In this document: positions 59,453 through 64,000 of the stretch, in pieces
Layout of the letters: every line of letters begins with the position of its first letter
Numbering within the stretch: position 1 is the first letter of the stretch
DNA from: Luteimonas sp. FCS-9
GTDB taxonomy: Bacteria; Pseudomonadota; Gammaproteobacteria; Xanthomonadales; Xanthomonadaceae
Length of the DNA: 64,000 bases
Direction: 5' to 3'
NCBI RefSeq assembly: GCF_001014645.1
Contig: NZ_LASZ01000012.1
Location: 31,422 to 95,421, forward strand
Program-made: the position numbers and the translations under genes
The notes under the pieces: model-generated
What the model was told of the DNA's origin: nothing
Database searches by the model: none
The model's input: the letters and a program-made list of their open reading frames with translations, nothing else

Positions 59453-60676
59453 ATGAAGCACCCCATGACGATGCCCGGCCCGCGCGCCTGCGGCCTGCTG
59501 CTGGCGGCGCTGGCCGCAGTGCCCGCGCTGGCAGGCGAGCGCCCGCTCGAAGACCGGAGGATCGACCAGTTGCAGGTCGTCGGCACCCACAACAGCTACA
59601 GCCAGCCGGCCGACCCGCGCGTGTTCGAGGTGATGGACCCGATCCTCGAGCCGATGCTCAAGGGCATGTTCGCGGGCATGCCCGATGCCGCCCGCGCGCG
59701 TTACGAAGACGAACACCCCAACCCGATGGACGACCTGCAGACCGGGCTGGCCTACATCCACCCGCCGATCGAGGCGCAACTGCGCGCGGGCCTGCGCAGC
59801 CTGGAATTCGACCTCAACGTGGACCATGCCGGCGGTCGATTCCTCTCGCCCCTGCCCTACCGGATGCTGCGCGAACAGGGCGCGCGCGATCTCGCCCCGC
59901 TCTATGCCGAGGCGCTGGCCGAGCCGGGCCTGAAGGTGCTGCATGCGGTGGACGTGGACTTCCGCAGCCATTGCCCGACGTTCCGGCTGTGCCTGCGCCA
60001 GCTGCGCGCGTGGTCGGACGCCAATCCCGGCCACACGCCGGTGTTCGTCCTGCTCGAACCCAAGTTCCAGAGCCTGGCAGCGCGCGCGCCCGGGGCGACG
60101 CCGCTGGACCCCTTCGATGCCCGCGCCTTCGCCGAGATGGACGCGACGATCGCCGACGTGCTGGGCCGCGAGCGCGTCATCGCCCCGGACGACGTGCGCG
60201 GCACGCATCCGACCCTGGAAGCCGCGGCGCTGGCCGGCGGCTGGCCGACGCTGGCGCAGGCACGCGGCAAGTTCGTGTTCCTGATGATCGTGCCCGGCCT
60301 GAACCTGGCCACGTTCGCGCCCTATCTGGAGAACGCACCGAACCTCGAAGGACGCCTTGCCTTCGTGCAGGGGCGCCCAGGGATGGCGCACGCCGCGTTC
60401 GTGATGATCGACAACGCGCTGACCCATGCCAATGAGATCCCGACCTTGGTGCGCAAGGGATATCTGGTCCGCACCCGCGCCGACATCGATACCGGCGAGG
60501 CACGCAGCGGCGACACCACCCGTCGCGATGCGGCGTTGGCCAGCGGCGCGCAGATCGTGTCCACCGACTATCCGTTCGCGCCGAACATCTTCGGCAACGC
60601 CTACGTGGTGCCGCCCTTCCCGGGCGGGGTACGCGCCAATCCCGTCGCCGATGGCGACCGCAAGCGCGGGCCCTGA
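59453..60676 (+). CDS. Exported PI-PLC-like phosphodiesterase (calcium-dependent type)
   Basis: A 407-residue exported enzyme of the phosphatidylinositol-specific phospholipase C X-domain superfamily, close to the bacterial calcium-dependent PI-PLC group. The signal peptide is 1-27 (LLAALAAVPALAG). His46 in VVGTHNSYS is the catalytic-acid/base histidine; LRSLEFDLNVD supplies the metal-ligand Glu/Asp, and HAVDVDFRSHCPTFRLCL the second half of the site. VFVLLEPK carries a further acidic ligand. ATG 59453 has AAGGAG at ideal spacing; an in-frame ATG at 59432 overlaps the receptor stop. It is cotranscribed with the TonB receptor and may release the compound that the receptor imports. Confidence 0.82.
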   Translation: MKHPMTMPGPRACGLLLAALAAVPALAGERPLEDRRIDQLQVVGTHNSYSQPADPRVFEVMDPILEPMLKGMFAGMPDAARARYEDEHPNPMDDLQTGLAYIHPPIEAQLRAGLRSLEFDLNVDHAGGRFLSPLPYRMLREQGARDLAPLYAEALAEPGLKVLHAVDVDFRSHCPTFRLCLRQLRAWSDANPGHTPVFVLLEPKFQSLAARAPGATPLDPFDARAFAEMDATIADVLGRERVIAPDDVRGTHPTLEAAALAGGWPTLAQARGKFVFLMIVPGLNLATFAPYLENAPNLEGRLAFVQGRPGMAHAAFVMIDNALTHANEIPTLVRKGYLVRTRADIDTGEARSGDTTRRDAALASGAQIVSTDYPFAPNIFGNAYVVPPFPGGVRANPVADGDRKRGP

Positions 60677-60686
60677 TGCGGGGTCC

Positions 60687-61823
60687 TCACGCCTGCTGCG
60701 GCGCCCCGATCGGGGGCGCCGGGACGCGACGCGGCCGGCTCGGAAATGCGTGGCGCAGGATCCGCCACGTCACCTGCCCGAACTGCCGCAGGAGCGAGCC
60801 GGTGTTGTAGGGCTGGCCGTAGCGCGCGCAGATTTCGCGCACCTCCACCGCCATCGCGCCGTAGCGGTGCGCCGGCACGTCGGGGTAGAAGTGGTGCTCG
60901 ATCTGGTGGCTGAGGTTGCCCGTCAGCAGGTGCATCAGCCGGCCGCCGGCGATGTTCGACGAGCCGCGCAGCTGGCGCAGGTACCAGTGGCCACGGGTCT
61001 CCTGGCGCAGGCAGTCCTTCGGGAACACCTCGGCATCGGCGGTGAAGTGGCCGCAGAAGATCACCACGAACGTCCAGATGTTGCGCAGGCCGTTGGCGAC
61101 CAGGTTGCCCAGCAGCACCGGCAGGAAGAAGGGGCCGGCCAGCGCCGGGAACACCACGTAATCCTTGAACAGCTGCCGGCCCATCTTGCGGCCGACCGGC
61201 GCGAAGTCGCGCGCGAGCTTGCCCTTGGGCATCTTGCCGGCGAACCAGCGGCCGAACTTCAGCTCCTGGATCGCCACGCCCCACTGGAAGTACAGCGCGA
61301 ACACCGGCGCGATCAGCGGCTGCAGCAGATAGAACGGCTTCCAGCGCTGCTCGGGGAAGATCCGCAGCAGGCCGTAGCCGATGTCGTCGTCCATGCCGCG
61401 CACGTTGGTGTAAGTGTGGTGGCGGTAGTTGTGCGAGTGCCGCCAGTTGTCGCCGGTCGCAACGATGTCCCATTCGTAGCGCTGGCCCTCGAGCTGCGGA
61501 TCGCCCATGAAGTCGTATTGGCCGTGCATCACGTTGTGCCCGACCTCCATGTTCTCCAGGATCTTGGCGAGCGCGAGCAGCAGCACGCCCGCCGGCCACG
61601 CCGCCCACAGCACCCACGGCACGAAGGCGCCGGCGACCGCGCCGAGCATCAGCAGCGCGCGCCCGGCCAGCCCCGTCCAGCGCACCGCGGCGACGACGCG
61701 GCGGATGTAGTCGGCATCGACCTTGCCCACCTGCGCCATCGTGCGCGTGTGCAGCGCGTCGAGTTCGGCGCCGAAGGCTTCGAGTTCCTGCGCCCCCAGG
61801 CGGCGGGCGTTCGTCTTGGACAT
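60687..61823 (-). CDS. desB: Membrane acyl-CoA/fatty acid desaturase (DesB-like)
   Basis: A 378-residue integral-membrane di-iron desaturase that inserts double bonds in acyl chains. Its three histidine boxes are HNVMH (in MEVGHNVMHGQYD), HSHNYRHHTYTN and HQIEHHFYPD. About four hydrophobic segments surround them. It lies 17 bases downstream of the ferredoxin reductase gene, its likely electron donor, matching the desC-desB order of Pseudomonas aeruginosa. The start is ATG 61823. It is convergent with the PLC gene with only a 10-base gap. Confidence 0.88.
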   Translation of the reverse strand: MSKTNARRLGAQELEAFGAELDALHTRTMAQVGKVDADYIRRVVAAVRWTGLAGRALLMLGAVAGAFVPWVLWAAWPAGVLLLALAKILENMEVGHNVMHGQYDFMGDPQLEGQRYEWDIVATGDNWRHSHNYRHHTYTNVRGMDDDIGYGLLRIFPEQRWKPFYLLQPLIAPVFALYFQWGVAIQELKFGRWFAGKMPKGKLARDFAPVGRKMGRQLFKDYVVFPALAGPFFLPVLLGNLVANGLRNIWTFVVIFCGHFTADAEVFPKDCLRQETRGHWYLRQLRGSSNIAGGRLMHLLTGNLSHQIEHHFYPDVPAHRYGAMAVEVREICARYGQPYNTGSLLRQFGQVTWRILRHAFPSRPRRVPAPPIGAPQQA

Positions 61824-61840
61824 GGGAGGACTCCGCAATT

Positions 61841-62947
61841 CTAGAGATCGAGCACGAGGTCGGTGACCGCGCTGCTCACGCACAGCTTCAGCGCCGCGGA
61901 CGGCTCGTCGACGACGGCACCGGTGCGCAGGTCGCGCGTGCTGCCCGCGGGCTTGCCGCAGGCGCAGGTGTTGCAGATGCCCATGCGGCACCCCGAGCGC
62001 GGCTTCAGGCCTTCGGCCTCCAGCGCGGCGAGCAGGTTGTCGCCGCGCGGCAGCTGCAGGTCGCGCCCGCTGCGTGCCAGGTGGACCGAGACGATGCCGG
62101 TGTCGTCGACCGGCGGGCGCGGCGTCGGCGTGAATGCCTCGCTGCGCAGCAGGGGCACCTGCCCGTCCAGCAACGATTGCGCGGTCGCGACGAAGCCGCC
62201 GGGACCGCAAGCGTAGACCCGGCGCTGCGCGAGCCCCGGCACCAGCGCCTCGAGCAGCGCCGCGTCGATGCGCCCTCCGGCCTCGTCCGCGCTTGCCGGC
62301 GCCTCGCCGGTCAGCACGAAGCGCACGTCGAAACCGGCATGGCGCGCGGCCAGCGCCCGCAGTTCGTCGGCGAAACAGGCCTGCGCGCGGTGGCGCGCCC
62401 AGTACAGCAGCGTCACCGGCACCGGCATGCCCTGCCCGGCCAGTTGCCGGACCAGCGCCATCAGCGGCGTGATCCCGCTGCCGGCGGCCAGCAGCAGCCA
62501 AGCGCCCTGCGGCGACTCGGGCAGCACCAGATCGCCGAAGCCCGGCCCGATGTCGAACACGTCGCCGCGCCGTGCGCGCTCGAGCAGATGCCCGCTGACG
62601 CGGCCGCCGTCGACCCGTTTGACCGTGACCGTCAGCCGCCCGTCCACGCCGACCGGCGCGTCCAGGCTGTAGCTGCGCGTGGTGCGCACGCCGTCGATCT
62701 CGACGCCGAGGTTCACGTGCTGCCCGGGCCGCGCGCCGGTCCAGTGCCGGTTGGGCTGCAGCGTCAGCGTGACCGCGCCATCGGCGGCGGGGGCTCGGCC
62801 GACCACGCGCGCCAGCGGCCGCTCCCACGTCCACGTGGGATGCAGCCGGCGGGCCCAGAAATCGAACACGGGAGGCGCGACGAACGGCGCCGCGAGCCGG
62901 CGGAGCGGGCTGCGCGGACGGGATGCGAGGGGCGGGACGGCGGACAT
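61841..62947 (-). CDS. desC: Flavin/2Fe-2S oxidoreductase feeding the desaturase (DesC-like)
   Basis: A 368-residue electron-transfer protein. The FAD domain (about 45-140) holds RSYSLDAP; the NAD(P)H domain (about 150-260) has LLAAGSGITPLMAL and VYACGPGGFV; the C-terminal plant-type ferredoxin domain binds 2Fe-2S through Cys320, Cys325, Cys328 and Cys356. It passes electrons from NAD(P)H to DesB. The start is ATG 62947. Its promoter region holds palindromes beside the divergent TetR-type gene. Confidence 0.9.
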   Translation of the reverse strand: MSAVPPLASRPRSPLRRLAAPFVAPPVFDFWARRLHPTWTWERPLARVVGRAPAADGAVTLTLQPNRHWTGARPGQHVNLGVEIDGVRTTRSYSLDAPVGVDGRLTVTVKRVDGGRVSGHLLERARRGDVFDIGPGFGDLVLPESPQGAWLLLAAGSGITPLMALVRQLAGQGMPVPVTLLYWARHRAQACFADELRALAARHAGFDVRFVLTGEAPASADEAGGRIDAALLEALVPGLAQRRVYACGPGGFVATAQSLLDGQVPLLRSEAFTPTPRPPVDDTGIVSVHLARSGRDLQLPRGDNLLAALEAEGLKPRSGCRMGICNTCACGKPAGSTRDLRTGAVVDEPSAALKLCVSSAVTDLVLDL

Positions 62948-62955
62948 GGGGCGAC

Positions 62956-62986
62956 TGTACAGGCATCCGCACAGGCGTGTATACAC
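62956..62986. promoter_or_regulatory. Operator/promoter region between desC and the desT-like gene
   Basis: Two perfect palindromes, TGTACA (62956-62961) and GTGTATACAC (62977-62986), lie between the divergent genes. The second contains TATACA on the minus strand, which could be the desC -10 box, so a repressor bound there would block desC. A TATGCT box for the divergent gene lies near 63053-63058. DesT and FabR bind dyads in this position in other bacteria. Confidence 0.55.
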
Positions 62987-63086
62987 TTGTGCATTAATTG
63001 CGTTCAGCGCCCGGGTGGTTGGCCGCCCGGCCGGGCGTGCTGGCCGTCGCTGGTATGCTGGCGCTCCGCTCCACCTGGCCCTGCCC

Positions 63087-63767
63087 TTGACCGTCACCGC
63101 CCCCGCGCCCGTCGGCGACACCGCCGCTCCGGACGGTCAACCCGGCCGCAAGCCGACCATCGTCCGCGACGACCTGATCGCCGCGACGCTGCGCCTGATC
63201 GGTCCGCACCGCAGCGTCTCGACGCTCAGCCTGCGCGAGGTCGCCCGCGAAGCCGGCATCGCGCCCAACAGCTTCTACCGCCAGTTCCACGACATGGACG
63301 AGCTGGCCGTCGCGCTGATCGACCAGGCCGGCGAATCGCTGCGCCGCATCGTCGGCGACGCGCGCAAGCGCGCGGTCTCGGGCCGCAGCATCGTGCGCGG
63401 CTCGCTCGAGGCGTTCATGGAGCGCCTGCGCGCCGACGACAAGCTGCTGCACGTGCTGCTGCGCGAGGGCACCGTGGGCTCGGACGCGTTCAAGCGCGCC
63501 GTCGACCGGCAACTGCATTTCTTCGAGGACGAACTGCGCGCCGACCTGGTGCGCATCGCCGGCGCACAGGGCGAGGCCTTCCACGAGCCTGCGCTCGTCG
63601 CCCGCGCGATCACCCGGCTGGTGTTCGCGCTCGGCGGTACCGCGCTCGATTCCCCGCCCGAACGCGATGAGGCCCTGGTCGACGAACTCGCGCAGATGAT
63701 CCGCATGCTGCTGCGCGGCGCAGCGGTCGTCGGCGCGGATCGCGCGGATCGCGGGAAACGCGCGTAG
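63087..63767 (+). CDS. DesT/FabR-like TetR regulator of unsaturated fatty acid synthesis
   Basis: A regulator of about 226 residues. The helix-turn-helix STLSLREVAREAGIAPNSFYRQFHDMDEL is nearly that of FabR, followed by the FabR-like segments RGSLEAFMERL and LLREGTVGSDAFKRAV. FabR and DesT sense the ratio of unsaturated to saturated acyl-CoA and repress desaturase genes. Divergence from desCB makes DesT the better functional match. There is no ATG before the conserved region; TTG at 63087 is the most likely start, but this is uncertain and the transcript may be nearly leaderless. Confidence 0.83.
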   Translation: MTVTAPAPVGDTAAPDGQPGRKPTIVRDDLIAATLRLIGPHRSVSTLSLREVAREAGIAPNSFYRQFHDMDELAVALIDQAGESLRRIVGDARKRAVSGRSIVRGSLEAFMERLRADDKLLHVLLREGTVGSDAFKRAVDRQLHFFEDELRADLVRIAGAQGEAFHEPALVARAITRLVFALGGTALDSPPERDEALVDELAQMIRMLLRGAAVVGADRADRGKRA

Positions 63768-63809
63768 CGGGTAGCGGGTAGCGCGCGACGCGGAGCGTGC
63801 GGCACGCTT

Positions 63810-63998
63810 GGCTCCCTCCCCCGCATCGCGGGGGAGGGCTGGGGAGGGGGTGCTCTCTCCGGCAACGGCCCGTGCCCCCACCCGCCGCGCTTCGCGCGGC
63901 GACCTCCCCCGCAGGCGGAGGAGGTGTGGCTGCGATCGCGCGCGCGCTGCGTAGCCCGGCTCCCTCCCCCGCATCGCGGGGGAGGGCTGGGGTGGGGG
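63810..63998. repeat. G/C-tract palindromic repeat cluster
   Basis: Two direct copies of a 41-base unit (63810-63850 and 63958-63998), each a hairpin CCTCCCCCGC/GCGGGGGAGG followed by GCTGGGG. Between them is a relative of the element at 43894: termini CCCCCACCC (63875) and GGGTGGGGG (63990), and an inner hairpin GCCGCG/CGCGGC. The unit continues to the window edge. I see no coding sequence in 63768-64000. Confidence 0.75.
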
Positions 63999-64000
63999 CG

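Noticed and set aside
54401..60676. Prophage or integrative element around the TonB/PLC cluster
   Set aside because: No integrase, att-like direct repeats, tRNA junction or drop in GC content is seen. Accessory status is only suggested by gene content.
63810..64000. Possible CRISPR array because of spaced direct repeats
   Set aside because: Only two copies of the 41-base unit occur, about 107 bases apart, each itself a G/C-tract palindrome, and no cas genes are present.

Overview
The window reads as a high-GC (roughly 70%) gammaproteobacterial chromosome from the Lysobacteraceae (Xanthomonadaceae), most like Lysobacter or Luteimonas. The evidence is the xanthomonad-type arginine cluster (N-acetylornithine carbamoyltransferase argF', deacetylase argE' and a fused N-acetylglutamate synthase/kinase), the TrpR-like gene at the head of the his operon, the heptamer GATTCGG repeats, and many short REP palindromes. 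The genus is inferred; no rRNA is present.

Layout. 1-4151: his operon on the minus strand (TrpR-like regulator, hisG, hisD, hisC, hisB running off the left edge) behind a promoter that overlaps a near-perfect palindrome. 4315-8854: a TPR protein, two REPs, then a minus-strand hisS operon in which hisS, a small lipoprotein, a long histidine ammonia-lyase and a membrane protein all overlap by 4 bases. 9018-12406: cydDC. 12592-12668: tRNA-Pro(CGG). 12753-15792: an MFS exporter and an acyl-CoA synthetase. 15923-21574: a complete pgaABCD operon for poly-N-acetylglucosamine. 21607-34318: one long minus-strand proline/arginine cluster (argF', argG, argE', argB, argC, argH, yciI-like, proB, two unknowns, proA), headed by a possible leader-peptide attenuator. 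34986-36392: cysS. 36484-43004: fatty-acid operon yceD-rpmF-fabH-(kinase-like)-fabD-fabG-acpP-fabF, with maf divergent. 44119-51635: DUF763 protein, two exported peptidases, a calpain-like protease and a lipoprotein. 51688-54210: UvrA2. 54401-60676: an accessory-looking cluster of MFS transporter, double TetR regulator, TonB-dependent receptor and exported PI-PLC-like enzyme. 60687-63767: desaturase DesB, reductase DesC and divergent regulator DesT/FabR-like.

Most genes are ordinary core metabolism. The less ordinary content is the calpain-like protein with a Cys/His/Asn triad, the double-TetR/TonB/PLC cluster, the long HutH inside the hisS operon, a kinase-fold gene in the fab operon whose catalytic Asp is replaced, regulatory palindromes upstream of his and des genes, a candidate arginine attenuator, and three families of short repeats, two of which contribute codons or stop codons to neighbouring genes. 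There is no CRISPR array, insertion sequence, prophage or rRNA operon in the window.
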